A stretch of 64,000 nt of DNA from Latrodectus hesperus. Lineage: Eukaryota; Arthropoda; Arachnida; Araneae; Theridiidae. Below are positions 33,901 to 38,769 of this stretch, one piece after another. The position numbers and the translations under genes are program-made. The notes beneath the pieces are model-generated. The model had not been told where the DNA came from, made no database searches, and saw only the letters and a list, made by a program, of their open reading frames with translations. Each line of letters opens with the position of its first letter. The stretch's first letter is position 1. Where the stretch lies: positions 76,361,609-76,425,608 of the forward strand of contig CM075853.1 in assembly GCA_037975125.1 (NCBI GenBank). The letters run 5' to 3'.

Positions 33901-36856
33901 AAATTTACAGCTTCAGCACATGTCTAAAGTAATGATTATGCTTATTTAGCTTTCAGTATGGATACCAACATTTAATTGTTTAAAATGATAGTCTTGCCAT
34001 TATTTGCTTAAGTAACTTTTATTTAAACTCTATTATCTTTCAATTCAATCAAGTATCAACTTCAATAAAGTTGAAAGCAAATAAAGTGATAGTGACTGCT
34101 AAAATTGTTTATAATTTTAATCAATGTTTATTTCTACAATTAAAGTAGATGCTAAAATTAAAGTATATACAATAGTGATTGTCCTGATCTTAATGCATAA
34201 TTATTTATAAAAAGAGATGCAATAAATCAATAAGTTTTGATTGAAAGATTGAATCAGCTTATTTTAACAATTTCTTTTAATTCATCAAGATAAGTATGAA
34301 ATAAATTATTGGATTCAAATTAAAAATTTAACCAATTATTAGAAAATATTTTAGCATTTTTAAAAAAATATTTAGTTAAGAGAGAAAACAAAATTAAAAA
34401 GCAATTACTGTCATTGATAATATCAGTTTTTAATAAAAGTAATTATAGCTATGCTAATAATTAATTATTTTATTTTAGAAGTGTTTAAAAATATAGTCAG
34501 TGTAATAATAATAATGAAGAGTATTGATTCCAAAACGAAATTTGTGTGGATAGCATTATTAATTTTAATTTAGACAACAAAGGAAAATTATGTTTCACCT
34601 ATTATAATATTTATTCACTATTGTTTATTATTTGTATATAATTATTCCACTCAAAAAATATATTTAAGTAATTAGAAAATTCAGGAATAGAAATAAAGAC
34701 AATTATACTTATAAAAATATCTGAATATATATGTTGGTTTTCTGGACATACAAAATCAATTGTTTTGTAAAATTCAATGCAAATTTATATATATATAATA
34801 TTTCTCATTTATAATCTTCTTAATTATGAGGAGTTGTGATCATCCAGTGATTTCATAGTGAAAAGTTCAATCTTAGCCATTATTTAACAATTGGAAACAA
34901 TCTAGTATTCTGAATGCACCTGTTAGAATAGCTATTTGAGAATTTTCTGGTTTTCTTTCCTAGTTATATCTGAATGTAACTTAAATCTATGAAAGACGAA
35001 TATTAAAATGTTTTACAATAACCTTGAGTTAATAAACTAAATGCTCCATCTAAGTATAAAAGGAACAATTCTCAATGAAGGAAAAAGTAGGAAGTTATTT
35101 TGTTTCAAAGTGAACAGAATGATAAATATATGAAATTAAAAATAATATAAAATTTTATAGTATCTTAAATTTAAGTATAATAGTATAAAAATTATAATTT
35201 ATGTATATTTATAAAAAAAAACTATTATACATTGACTATATTATTTTATATTTATTTTCAAGGGAAAAATCAGTTGTTTGTTTAAAGAAATTTTTAAATA
35301 ATAAATAAATAAAAAAAAACTCATTTTAGTTCATTTTGCTATCTAATTGCAAAATAAACAATGTTAAGTTTATCTTTTAAAACCTGTAAATTTAATAAAT
35401 CTCTGACAGAAAAATAATTATTCAATATTTATTTTTAATATTATATCTGATTGTGTAAGAATAGTTTTATTTAAGACTTACTATGAAGTGATTGTAAGAT
35501 TATCCTTTTTCATGCATAAGTTTAATTTTGATCTCTATTGAACAATGTGGATGATGAATTCCTGCTTTGTACTGATAGATCAAATAGAGTGTATTCTTTG
35601 TGTACCTTTAAACTTATGACTTTTCCAAAAATTAATGCACTGAATAATAAAATAATTTAATTAGCTGTACGATAATCTTGTGTTGTTAGATTATGTTCAA
35701 TGCAATATCTTAACTTCTCTGAAACATTTTTGCCTGGAAATTTTTCAGAATTGACCCTGCCTATTAATAGCCTAACAATTAAAAATTCTTGTGACTTTTA
35801 AACATTTTCATTGTATGTTGAGGAGGAAGACCAATACACCATGGATTTAGGACTTTCCGTTGATAGTAAATAATTTTCATATGTTGCAAGTGGAAAAACC
35901 CTGAAAAATTAAATTACTCTCCTTGAAGTGCAAGAAAAAAAAATGTAACTCACTATTTGACAATATTAAGATCAAATGTTGGACATTTAATTCCAAAGAA
36001 TACAGTTTTACCTCTTAACTATAGGGTTGCAAATAATTAAGATCTTAAATATCAATAGAATCAAATAGCTGAGTGATTTGTGCTCTGGCTTTAGGTTAAA
36101 TTCTCATCTACTTAAAAAAAGATCAGGAACATATGTTGCCTATCACATGATTTTAATATAATTCGAAATCGTTATTGATATTGTTTTATTATAATAAAAA
36201 TAAAAGTTTCTATTTCTTTAGGAAATACGTTTTTACTTACTGTAAGTAATAAATGCTTCAAACAATACAAGAATATTGTAAATGTAACTTATAGATTCTA
36301 ATATTAAATATACTTCAACTAGCTCAAGAAATACGTACAACATCTCAACTAAGAAACTTATATCTAGACAATTGTAGATTAGTACTATTGTGCATTTTTA
36401 GTATCTACTGTTACTACTTACATTTCAAAATATTTGAAAAAATTTTACGTAGTCATTGATGGGAATTAAGCTAAAAAAAATAAGTTTTCATTCTTCTTTA
36501 ATTTAAGAATTTAACTACTATTTTCACTTTACACCTTTCATTTATTTAAACTTGATTTTTTTCAATGATAATAAAAACAAATAATTTACAATTTGTAAAT
36601 TTGTGTTTATAGGGTGAAAAATTATCTAAGTAAGTAAAAATTTTAATTCTTTTGACAAGAAAATGGAATTTCAATATTTTGAATTTTCATTTTTGTATTT
36701 TCTTTACCATTCAGTATTATATTTACTAAATACATTTTCTGCAGTCGTAAAATATAAATTTTTGTGAAACTTGTTTTGTATCTGATACAATATAGTTGAT
36801 TATACAGATTTATATTATTGTTTTTTTAGATTGAAGAATTGTTGATGCACAAGTGA
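277..36856 (+). CDS. TMF1: TMF1 (TATA element modulatory factor 1 / golgin) C-terminal half, 18 exons
   Basis: This is the overall span; the exons are listed separately. Eighteen exons splice in frame into 569 residues plus stop, about the C-terminal half of the roughly 1,090-residue vertebrate TMF1. The product is a long coiled-coil golgin of the Golgi membrane that binds Rab6; it was first described as a TATA-element binding factor and androgen-receptor coactivator (family knowledge). Seen here: the conserved segment around IIKKLRAK (exons 1-3, TMF DNA-binding region), the signature TRPLVRQIENLQATF (exon 10), a Ser-rich linker (exon 14), and the C-terminal Rab6/TATA-binding coiled coil from SSLLENLQSQLKQREGE (exon 15) through LQMYGEKVEE (exon 17) to the terminal IEELL (exon 18). 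Residues are dominated by E, K, L and Q, as expected for coiled coil. The 5' exons and promoter lie upstream of the window. Introns range from 83 bp to 9.7 kb. Confidence 0.95.
416..486 (+). CDS. TMF1: TMF1 exon 2 of window
   Basis: The acceptor is GTTAG at 411-415 and the donor is G|GTATGA at 487. It continues the frame after an 83-bp intron and encodes IPVADVEEIIREKDQQIKEL, the coiled coil aligned with the EKDEQI region of vertebrate TMF1. It leaves in phase 1. Confidence 0.88.
831..927 (+). CDS. TMF1: TMF1 exon 3 of window
   Basis: The acceptor is TTTTTAG at 824-830 and the donor is AA|GTATGT. It encodes GQKLSKKELQ followed by the very conserved IIKKLRAK of the TMF DNA-binding domain, residues about 43-74. 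The next intron (928-5745) carries nested LINE fragments. Confidence 0.93.
928..1464 (+). other. TMF1 intron 3, left part, no feature
   Basis: A+T-rich intron sequence without a recognisable gene or repeat. The open frames here (944-1138 on -, 1266-1481 on +) are low-complexity I/K/Y/F-rich translations typical of chance frames in A+T-rich DNA. Confidence 0.6.
1902..1914. repeat. 13-bp target site duplication, left copy
   Basis: ATATCAGTTCAAA occurs here and again at 2155-2167, exactly flanking the 240-bp LINE insertion at 1915-2154. The same target sequence occurs once, in diverged form, at the equivalent place of the sister LINE copy near 54045-54060. Confidence 0.85.
1915..2154 (+). mobile_element. 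Severely 5'-truncated LINE copy nested in older LINE
   Basis: The + strand encodes the C-terminal tail of a non-LTR retrotransposon ORF2, including a Cys-rich knuckle (CLKCHMLPASPQHILDCLGL) and the family-typical ending in VHGIMDLI just before a stop at 2112-2114. It is followed by a short 3' UTR ending in an ACA-rich tail. A perfect 13-bp target duplication flanks it (1902-1914 and 2155-2167). The tail type resembles that of the LINE fragment at 10222-11735. Only about 200 bp of coding sequence was copied, so it cannot move by itself. Confidence 0.85.
2155..2167. repeat. 13-bp target site duplication, right copy
   Basis: This is a perfect copy of 1902-1914. It starts directly after the ACA-rich tail of the nested LINE copy. 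Confidence 0.85.
3861..5745 (+). other. TMF1 intron 3, right part, no feature
   Basis: A+T-rich intron DNA. I see no exon, structured RNA or recognisable transposon. Weak similarity to LINE ORF2 may continue a little past 3860 on the - strand but cannot be followed by eye. Confidence 0.5.
5746..5831 (+). CDS. TMF1: TMF1 exon 4 of window
   Basis: The acceptor is AATTAG at 5740-5745 and the donor is G|GTAAAA. It encodes EELSDSTKEVERLRKSIS and then AKEDQEKKH, the coiled coil matching the VKELEEELQ segment of vertebrate TMF1. It is entered in phase 2 and left in phase 1. Confidence 0.9.
5832..6736 (+). other. TMF1 intron 4, no feature
   Basis: This is a 905-bp A+T-rich intron. The frame at 5870-6070 has no family resemblance and biased low-complexity content, so I read it as chance. 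Confidence 0.6.
6737..6798 (+). CDS. TMF1: TMF1 exon 5 of window
   Basis: The acceptor is TACTAG and the donor is AAG|GTATTG. It encodes VIRDLSNSVKKLEKEVSSFK, matching the IKKLNSMVERQEKDL region of vertebrate TMF1. It leaves in phase 0. A long TA microsatellite begins only 26 bp after the exon end. Confidence 0.88.
6824..6917. repeat. (TA)n microsatellite
   Basis: About 94 bp of uninterrupted alternating T and A lies in TMF1 intron 5, shortly after the donor site of the preceding exon. Confidence 0.97.
6918..8654 (+). other. TMF1 intron 5, left part, no clear feature
   Basis: No gene is visible. The stretch near 7240-7700 is less A/T-monotonous than its surroundings and may be an old decayed repeat, but I recognise no family. 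Confidence 0.45.
8655..8820 (+). repeat. tRNA-derived SINE, diverged copy A
   Basis: The 3' half follows the same order of words as the SINE copy at 22735-22873: an AATCCACTTAAA-like block, then GTAAAAAATGACAATTG, then GACAAACAAATCAAACC. The head is more decayed but keeps a GGTTAAAATCC block where other copies have the pol III B box. Confidence 0.65.
8821..9438 (+). other. TMF1 intron 5, right part, no feature
   Basis: A+T-rich intron DNA between the SINE copy and the next exon. Nothing recognisable. Confidence 0.55.
9439..9503 (+). CDS. TMF1: TMF1 exon 6 of window
   Basis: The acceptor is ATTTACAG and the donor is AA|GTATGT. It encodes SDLEDSREKELSLKKSLDGT, aligned with the VDMDELEEKNRSIQAALD region of vertebrate TMF1. 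It leaves in phase 2. Confidence 0.9.
9597..9648 (+). CDS. TMF1: TMF1 exon 7 of window
   Basis: The acceptor is AAATAG; the AG two bases later would break the frame, so 9597 is chosen. The donor is CAG|GTACAG. It encodes KDLTELRKSYASKEIEVQ, matching YKELTDLHKANAAKDSE of vertebrate TMF1. It leaves in phase 0. Confidence 0.92.
9649..10221 (+). other. TMF1 intron 7, left part, no feature
   Basis: A+T-rich intron DNA up to the 3' end of an antisense LINE. Nothing else is recognisable. Confidence 0.55.
10222..11735 (-). mobile_element. 5'-truncated LINE (RT end, RNase H, tail), antisense in TMF1 intron 7
   Basis: On the - strand the order is: the end of the reverse transcriptase and thumb (11735 to about 11250), an RNase H domain (an open stretch at 10814-11083 containing YTDISSNLECDRVGSGIF and SELIAIKAAL; then SDCKSALEAIKG and QWVPAHINIKGNE motifs downstream), and a Cys-poor C-terminal tail ending in a stop near 10290. 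It ends with an ACA-rich 3' tail near 10222-10250 like that of the nested copy at 1915-2154. Several frameshifts show that it is dead. The segment is visibly richer in G+C than the intron. The frames at 10165-10826 and 11169-11408 on the + strand are shadows. Confidence 0.85.
11736..12973 (+). other. TMF1 intron 7, right part, no clear feature
   Basis: Mostly A+T-rich intron. The stretch 12440-12720 has higher complexity and may be a decayed repeat of unknown family. No exon is visible. Confidence 0.45.
12974..13171 (+). CDS. TMF1: TMF1 exon 8 of window
   Basis: The acceptor is TTTTAG and the donor is AAG|GTTTGT. It encodes 66 residues in phase 0-0, all charged coiled coil, including ENAKKEAAREKESL and LRSTLSRTEEDANLREKMF, and ending in EIASLQK. 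These match the ALEKAQEEARQQQETL to LRHEIGELQQ stretch of vertebrate TMF1. It is the largest exon in the window. Confidence 0.95.
13172..16684 (+). other. TMF1 intron 8, no clear feature
   Basis: A 3.5 kb intron. The stretch 14880-16290 is of higher complexity and gives broken protein-like runs on the - strand (for example near 15640-15960) that I cannot assign to a family, so it may hold a decayed transposon. No exon is visible. Confidence 0.4.
16685..16739 (+). CDS. TMF1: TMF1 exon 9 of window
   Basis: The acceptor is CATTAG and the donor is G|GTAAGT. It encodes RLQEAEERNEDLTKNMSS, almost identical to RLQEAENRNQELSQSVSS of vertebrate TMF1. It leaves in phase 1. Confidence 0.95.
17036..17137 (+). 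CDS. TMF1: TMF1 exon 10 of window
   Basis: The acceptor is TTTATAG and the donor is A|GTAAAT. It encodes the family signature TRPLVRQIENLQATF followed by SWEKIEKNLTDRL, the most strongly conserved part of the visible protein. It is entered and left in phase 1. Confidence 0.97.
17138..17537 (+). other. TMF1 intron 10, no feature
   Basis: A 400-bp A+T-rich intron with nothing recognisable. Confidence 0.7.
17538..17730 (+). CDS. TMF1: TMF1 exon 11 of window
   Basis: The acceptor is ATTAAAG and the donor is AG|GTAATA. It encodes about 64 residues of coiled coil, including LLSEKERATAEKYLE-like charged heptads and ALESQNSSLRQEK, which matches SMESQNSLLRQEN of vertebrate TMF1. It is entered in phase 1 and left in phase 2. 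Confidence 0.95.
17731..18754 (+). other. TMF1 intron 11, no feature
   Basis: A 1.0 kb A+T-rich intron. No exon, repeat family or RNA gene is recognisable. Confidence 0.6.
18755..18824 (+). CDS. TMF1: TMF1 exon 12 of window
   Basis: The acceptor is CACACAG and the donor is AAA|GTAAGA, a near-consensus donor. It encodes ENYTLEKLKQNFNTEIKKLK and ends in QEK, aligned with YQVELENLKDEY of vertebrate TMF1. It leaves in phase 0. Confidence 0.9.
18825..21048 (+). other. TMF1 intron 12, no clear feature
   Basis: A 2.2 kb intron. The stretch 19440-19990 is of higher complexity and contains AGGTTCGATGCCC (19724-19736), which resembles a pol III B box, but no matching A box or family body was found. 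The frames at 20033-20221 and 20300-20500 have no recognisable homology. Confidence 0.45.
21049..21141 (+). CDS. TMF1: TMF1 exon 13 of window
   Basis: The acceptor is TTTAACAG and the donor is AAG|GTAATT. It is in phase 0-0 and encodes 31 residues including CLEQLDVEKRKVSKLEEEIK. These align with LLNSQLEMERMKVEQERKK of vertebrate TMF1. Confidence 0.9.
21231..21326 (+). CDS. TMF1: TMF1 exon 14 of window (Ser-rich linker)
   Basis: The acceptor is TTTCATAG and the donor is CAG|GTATAG. It is in phase 0-0 and encodes 32 residues, including SNVSPCPSPTGSVRSSISS, a Ser/Pro-rich non-coiled linker. It sits where vertebrate TMF1 has its SVSSTPTMSRSSSISG linker. The SP dipeptides could be kinase targets (inference). 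Confidence 0.88.
21327..22734 (+). other. TMF1 intron 14, left part, no feature
   Basis: A+T-rich intron. A short run of repeated GATTTATCATT words near 21405-21460 can fold back on itself. No gene is visible. Confidence 0.5.
22735..22873 (+). repeat. tRNA-derived SINE, copy B
   Basis: A good pol III B box, GGGTTCGAATCCC, lies at about 22751-22763. It is followed by the family body (CATGGGTGTTTGTAGTAG, a block ending in CCACTTTAAACCCC, GTTTAATTAGCCCTC, GTAAAAAATGACCATTG) and the end ACAAACAAATCAACC. The 5' tRNA-like head with the A box is shortened. It lies in TMF1 intron 14. Confidence 0.8.
23266..23415 (+). CDS. TMF1: TMF1 exon 15 of window, GC donor
   Basis: The acceptor is a T19 tract followed by AG. 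It is in phase 0-0 and encodes 50 residues containing DESHD, then SSLLENLQSQLKQREGE, the start of the C-terminal TATA/Rab6-binding coiled coil. It must end after TTACAG at 23415, because the next exon continues there as SEIAKLEQVKESM, as in vertebrate TMF1. The donor is therefore CAG|GCATGT. Using either nearby GT (after 23407 or 23419) gives an immediate frameshift and stop in the next exon. Confidence 0.95.
23416..24566 (+). other. TMF1 intron 15, left part, no feature
   Basis: A+T-rich intron DNA between the GC donor and the copia insertion. The frame at 24131-24331 has no recognisable homology. Confidence 0.55.
24567..24571. repeat. 5-bp target site duplication of copia, left
   Basis: CATCA directly precedes the left LTR and recurs at 29146-29150 directly after the right LTR. 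Five bp is the usual size for Ty1/copia integration. Confidence 0.9.
24572..24856 (-). repeat. copia 3' LTR
   Basis: A 285-bp LTR with TG...CA ends. It is downstream of the pol frame, which reads on the - strand, so it is the 3' LTR. It differs from its partner at three bases (near the TGTTGAAATT end and in the CAATCAGGAGGCAGCAC block). Confidence 0.95.
24857..24868 (-). other. copia polypurine tract
   Basis: On the - strand the bases just before the 3' LTR read ATTAAGGGCGAG, the purine-rich position used to prime plus-strand synthesis in LTR elements. The role is inferred from position and composition. Confidence 0.7.
24980..25075 (-). pseudogene. copia pol C-terminal tail in shifted frame
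   Basis: After the main pol frame ends at 25053, another frame continues the expected family ending (a QIADMFTKSL motif, normal for the last part of copia RNase H) to a stop at 24980-24982. The shift falls at or near a short TAGG tandem run (25064-25075), suggesting a slippage indel. Confidence 0.8.
25053..27332 (-). CDS. copia pol: integrase, reverse transcriptase, RNase H (frame-broken at both ends)
   Basis: A 759-codon frame. The integrase core has a DD35E triad: D13 (in LIDDYSRF), D50 (in RCDNAKEY) and E86 (in NGVAERANR). The copia-type RT follows, with KARLVARGFMQREGVDY at 337-353, catalytic D384 in SLDVKTAFLNGEL, and YVDD at 467-470. RNase H follows, with D633 in YADANWG, E674 in SSTEAE and D708 in EDNQS. 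The Met at 27332 is only the first Met after the break: the frame is already open upstream, encoding a TDVCGP motif that normally joins the pre-integrase zinc region to the integrase. The C-terminus is replaced by 10 frameshifted residues. All catalytic residues I can check are present. Confidence 0.95.
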   Translation of the reverse strand: MATGERYFMTLIDDYSRFMEVRLLKRKSDVVNELRCFLKANPSVRKIRCDNAKEYVCGELIKCATKFGVTIDPVPPYTAPLNGVAERANRTLLEKGRALIFEAKLSKKFLGFAILTAAYLRNRIPSRSIENCTPYKLKYGKDSDLQNIRVFGCDAYVLVPPSQRKKLDKKSNRMIFVGYSTMGYRLMDPDSNRIVISRNVVFNEERKMDLEDKNILNVDSIISENEDDVEEIGGEENITETITTEEILERPQRQKKPPVKYLEPEVYEAMVIFEDSLSFKDLSALPEEEQNLWKKAMDEEMQSMEKNEVWCLEELPHGKRAISCKWVLREKRDGKYKARLVARGFMQREGVDYDKTFSPVISIPALRIVFTIILQENLKVYSLDVKTAFLNGELKEIIYMDQPEGYDDNSGRKCRLKKSLYGLKQSPRQWYVKFLNFIIKLNFKPLNSEQCIFIRQSKGERILIALYVDDLLIAGTDDSEIKIIIGLLSKEFEMSKSGTVSEFLGIKITFTPDGLYLDQETYILNLLNKFKMFDAKIVSTPMEVGATAADFEKGSAFCGPYRELIGSLIYLAYTSRPDILYAVNCLSQLQEHPTDSAWSALKRILRYLKGTLTLKLEYKKCVDKNSCLNIYADANWGANPNDRKSISGNIIMFNNCPISWSCRKQNCIALSSTEAEIIALSKAIQDALWLKNIILELTDIKEIMIFEDNQSCIKCVIKENNKGRLKHIDIKLKFIQHILNCHDIKVYYISLYTYLPTNC
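27349..27421. repeat. Two adjacent perfect hairpins disrupting copia gag-pol
   Basis: Hairpin 1 has 17-bp perfect arms, 27349-27365 and 27369-27385, with a 3-base loop. Hairpin 2 has 12-bp perfect arms, 27392-27403 and 27410-27421, with a 6-base loop. They lie exactly where the pre-integrase zinc region should run into the integrase core. They contain an in-frame stop and shift the frame. Confidence 0.93.
27397..28776 (-). CDS. copia gag-protease-preintegrase (truncated by palindrome)
   Basis: A 459-codon frame. Residues about 5-200 are the Gag polyprotein of copia type (UBN2-like, with YGVNPFDGKNFPVWRRRVEA near the start). Two CCHC zinc knuckles lie at 213-226 (C-X2-C-X4-H-X4-C) and 231-244. 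The aspartic protease active site is DSGATSHMC from 278. The integrase zinc-binding HHCC is H407, H412, C430 and C433. The frame then enters the double-hairpin insertion and stops at 27397, where family members continue into the integrase. The start codon at 28776 lies 84 bp inside the 5' LTR boundary and begins a normal copia Gag N-terminus. Confidence 0.95.
   Translation of the reverse strand: MVSSHDLYGVNPFDGKNFPVWRRRVEAVLSAKELETYLVKEPDVNKEAEVVKGKKAYALLMSLLSDQVLVSMSGENTAKELWEKLHAVYESKGAVNQILTRKRLATLKKNRDVPMRQHIEEVSKLVADLRKSGAEVSDIDTVVYILMSLPPEFENVKVALENQPSENLSLDFVTQRLIDSEALLNDSRNKTSIRFMKQTVDTAAFSTRKELTCFYCKKKGHTSKFCKKKTCYNCGRVGHFKKECKLKSESKTDEKYSSALSFAAGNLTFGSPKKFIIDSGATSHMCSQKDWFSFIKPSSGTIRCASRSTALEVKGIGSVKGKTSNGIDITLENVLFVPELNGELISVKNIELGGYSVIFRNKKVFIENEKENICLGYRDDSGQYICDFVPNCEISLTAKENDLDLWHRRLGHSSNKALKELGLPIFDKFCEVCTFSKQSASPIGKCPRRRASETMTLLS
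28845..28860 (-). other. copia primer-binding site (putative)
   Basis: Directly after the 5' LTR on the - strand is GCAGAGCGTGGTTTTC. AGCAGAGC (counting the last A of the LTR) matches the complement of the acceptor stem of animal initiator tRNA-Met, with GGTTT also shared. Use of initiator tRNA is known for copia elements. The match here is partial, so this is tentative. Confidence 0.5.
28861..29145 (-). repeat. copia 5' LTR (promoter LTR)
   Basis: A 285-bp LTR upstream of gag on the - strand. It would carry the element's promoter and polyadenylation signals by analogy with the family. It starts TGTTG and ends CAACA on the + strand and is followed by the CATCA target duplication. Confidence 0.95.
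29146..29150. repeat. 5-bp target site duplication of copia, right
   Basis: CATCA, identical to 24567-24571. Confidence 0.9.
29151..30284 (+). other. TMF1 intron 15, middle, no feature
   Basis: A+T-rich intron DNA with a short (CA)n run at about 29197-29214. The frames at 29873-30186 are low complexity. Confidence 0.55.
30285..30590 (+). mobile_element. Decayed DUF4817-type transposon fragment
   Basis: The + strand gives, with frameshifts, FVDMEAYFSNWFYDFNLVCF and then, after a break, VTMFRKIGSVQKKRGRD, SENIKVVRVS and NASALGIF. The order and wording match the N-terminal helix-turn-helix (DUF4817) region widespread in arthropod DDE-type transposons. Several residues and frames are damaged and no catalytic part was found. 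Identification is from remembered family pattern, so it is moderate. Confidence 0.6.
30591..33125 (+). other. TMF1 intron 15, right part
   Basis: A+T-rich intron, with a 2 x 47-bp tandem duplication at 31800-31893. Otherwise I see nothing recognisable. Confidence 0.55.
31800..31893. repeat. 47-bp unit duplicated in tandem
   Basis: Two identical 47-bp units (31800-31846 and 31847-31893), each starting AATGTTTATTGATTTATCAA and ending TTTTTAATTG, are directly adjacent. Their identity implies a recent duplication. Confidence 0.95.
33126..33251 (+). CDS. TMF1: TMF1 exon 16 of window
   Basis: The acceptor is TTTTACAG and the donor is AAG|GTATTT. It is in phase 0-0 and encodes 42 residues including SEIAKLEQVKESMTRELVQL and SEQNEELDKKL. 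They match EISNLEKTRSIMAEELVKL and TNQNDELEEKV of vertebrate TMF1. This conserved continuation fixes the GC donor of the preceding exon. Confidence 0.97.
33252..33650 (+). other. TMF1 intron 16, no feature
   Basis: A 399-bp A+T-rich intron with nothing recognisable. Confidence 0.7.
33651..33761 (+). CDS. TMF1: TMF1 exon 17 of window
   Basis: The acceptor is TTCCTTAG and the donor is CAG|GTATTA. It is in phase 0-0 and encodes 37 residues: DLDQKYNTLLQMYGEKVEE and then TEELQLDLADVKSMYKAQ. This is nearly identical to the last part of vertebrate TMF1 and is the core of the C-terminal Rab6/TATA-binding domain. Confidence 0.98.
33762..36829 (+). other. TMF1 intron 17, no clear feature
   Basis: A 3.1 kb intron. 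The stretch 35450-36120 is of somewhat higher complexity but belongs to no family I recognise. No exon is visible. Confidence 0.5.
36830..36856 (+). CDS. TMF1: TMF1 terminal coding exon
   Basis: The acceptor is TTTTTTTAG. It encodes IEELLMHK and the stop TGA at 36854-36856. Vertebrate TMF1 ends IDELLRQSLS, so both the tiny exon and the stop position agree with the family. Confidence 0.93.
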   Translation: MEELLMHK

Positions 36857-37601
36857 AATTACAATCAATCAAAAGGGGATGGTATATTTATCGTGTGGAT
36901 CTGCACCTTATATATCCAGTCTATGTTATATAGTGTAAAAATGTTTTAAATTAATCTGTGTAAAAATTGTACATAGATATCATTTATACAAAACTAAAAA
37001 TGAAAATAAGTTATATAATAACAAAATATTTTACTTTGTTATTGTTAGGACTTCAAATATTTTTAACTAAAAGCTTTGAATTGTAAAATGTTTTAATGTG
37101 ATTCAGTTGTTACTTATTCCGAATTTTAATGAACAAAATCAGTTATTGTTTATTGTAGATATTTAAGTCTCTTTCTTTAATTTTTAAGATGAAATGATGA
37201 GGAAGCAGTTTGTTTTTTAAACATTTATTTGTATATTTTAAAATGTATTGAATTTCCATTTAAAATTAAAATTAACGCAATATTGAATTTCAGTATCATG
37301 CATACTATAAAATTTTATTTTTTCTCTTATGTGTTAATGTGTTTCAATATTTTATATTTACAGATAGTGTTTATTTCTTTTATTATTATGAAAAATGTAT
37401 TTAAAAATTTACATTTTTACACTTGTTTTGTAATATGGGAGTTAAAATTTTCAATTCACCACCTTGAATTGCAATTTCTTAGGCAAAATACTATTGTAAG
37501 CTGTTTTTCAATACCAGTGTGATAATCTATGCATATTTAGTTTGCTTTCCATACTTGTTGAGAAAAATATTTTGTATTTTTGAAAAACTTCATTAAATAA
37601 A
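36857..37601 (+). other. TMF1: TMF1 3' UTR (putative)
   Basis: After the stop codon the first AATAAA on the + strand is at 37596-37601, with another at 37772-37777. Either could be the polyadenylation signal; in DNA this rich in A+T the hexamer is weak evidence. The frame at 37229-37522 falls inside this stretch and looks like a chance frame. Confidence 0.4.
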
Positions 37602-38325
37602 ATAATTAAAAACTTGAAAAAGACTTGTTTATAAATAAGTATTTACAACATCTAATTCCAGTTAAAACTCATAAATTTTTAACATTACTAGTAAATGACA
37701 ATCATTGTTTATTATCTGTCATAATATATGCTTTACTTTAAAATGTTAAGTGAAAGGTTTAACTTTATGTTAATAAAAAGGCCGATGATACCAATATATA
37801 AATTCTGACTCTCTCTCATCTGTATACATGGATATGATATTTTTATTGAAGTTCTAAATACTGGGCAGAATTTCTGCTTTAAACTAAGTTTATTTTGACC
37901 AGACAATCGTATTTGTTATGTGATCTTTTAAAAGTGAATATGAGATTTTGACTTCCCTTTTTATTTCATACCAGAGTAAGTCAGATGTCATGCTATCATT
38001 GATTCCAGTCAATTCAATTGTGACATCTTCACATCACAGTGCCAAATAAAAATTGAACAAGAAATGTCTGGGTTTTCTTCTCTAGTATTTGACATAATGA
38101 GCCTAAATTTGCATATGAATACTTTTCTATCTTTACTGTAATTTTGATTAGGGTTGCTGACTTGTAAGAATTCATGCATCACATTAAAAGTATTAAATAT
38201 AATTACAAACCACACATTATTACAGAAACTATTGAATTATGCATATAATTAAGATAACACCCCTATAGAATAAAATAGATACTTGTTATTGATATATGTG
38301 TAGGTTTTTTTACTATTATTAAAAT
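37602..38325. other. Intergenic, no feature
   Basis: Sequence downstream of TMF1. The - strand frame at 38009-38215 has no recognisable homology. Confidence 0.5.
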
Positions 38326-38330
38326 TATGT

Positions 38331-38765
38331 CATACCTGCCAACTTTCGGAAAAGTATTTCAGTAAAACTTTTCAATTTTAATCCGTGTGAATAAAGAACA
38401 AAATTATACTTCTAACATTTCTTTTCCCCCATCTATAGTTTTTCAAGCTGGAGCCTTCCTCTCCTCCCCCCTCCCCCCGATAGGAAAAGGGTTTGACGTG
38501 TGCATTTTCGGACCGCTCGGAGCCTCTGAGACCACAGAGTCCTGGAAGTTATTTCTCTCTCCCCACAGATGGGTTGAATGGGGTGCCAATTTCAGTTTCT
38601 CATCATGGCTAACGAGAAAAGATCGTTATTATGTGCTAAGATATAAAAAAAATTTTCTTTTTAACTTTGCCCAGAACCGAAACGCGTAAAATAATTCATG
38701 CTATTAGTAAAAACGTAAAACCTGGCGATCTTGCATAAAAGTTCGCAGATCTGTTATGTATATAG
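38331..38765. mobile_element. G+C-rich block with imperfect inverted ends (putative non-autonomous DNA element)
   Basis: A compact block with a C-rich core (CCTCCCCCCTCCCCCC near 38464-38478) stands out from the A+T-rich surroundings. The left end contains ACCTGCCAACTTTCGG; near the right end AAAAGTTCGCAGAT matches its complement at about 10 of 13 bases. A 100-codon frame (38387-38689, +) lies inside but matches no family I know. It could be a short DNA transposon, or an unrelated G+C-rich repeat. Confidence 0.35.
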
Positions 38766-38769
38766 GATA

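Noticed and set aside
37229..37522. 97-codon + strand frame after TMF1
   Set aside because: It lies in the likely TMF1 3' UTR, is rich in F/I/Y/K and has no recognisable motif.
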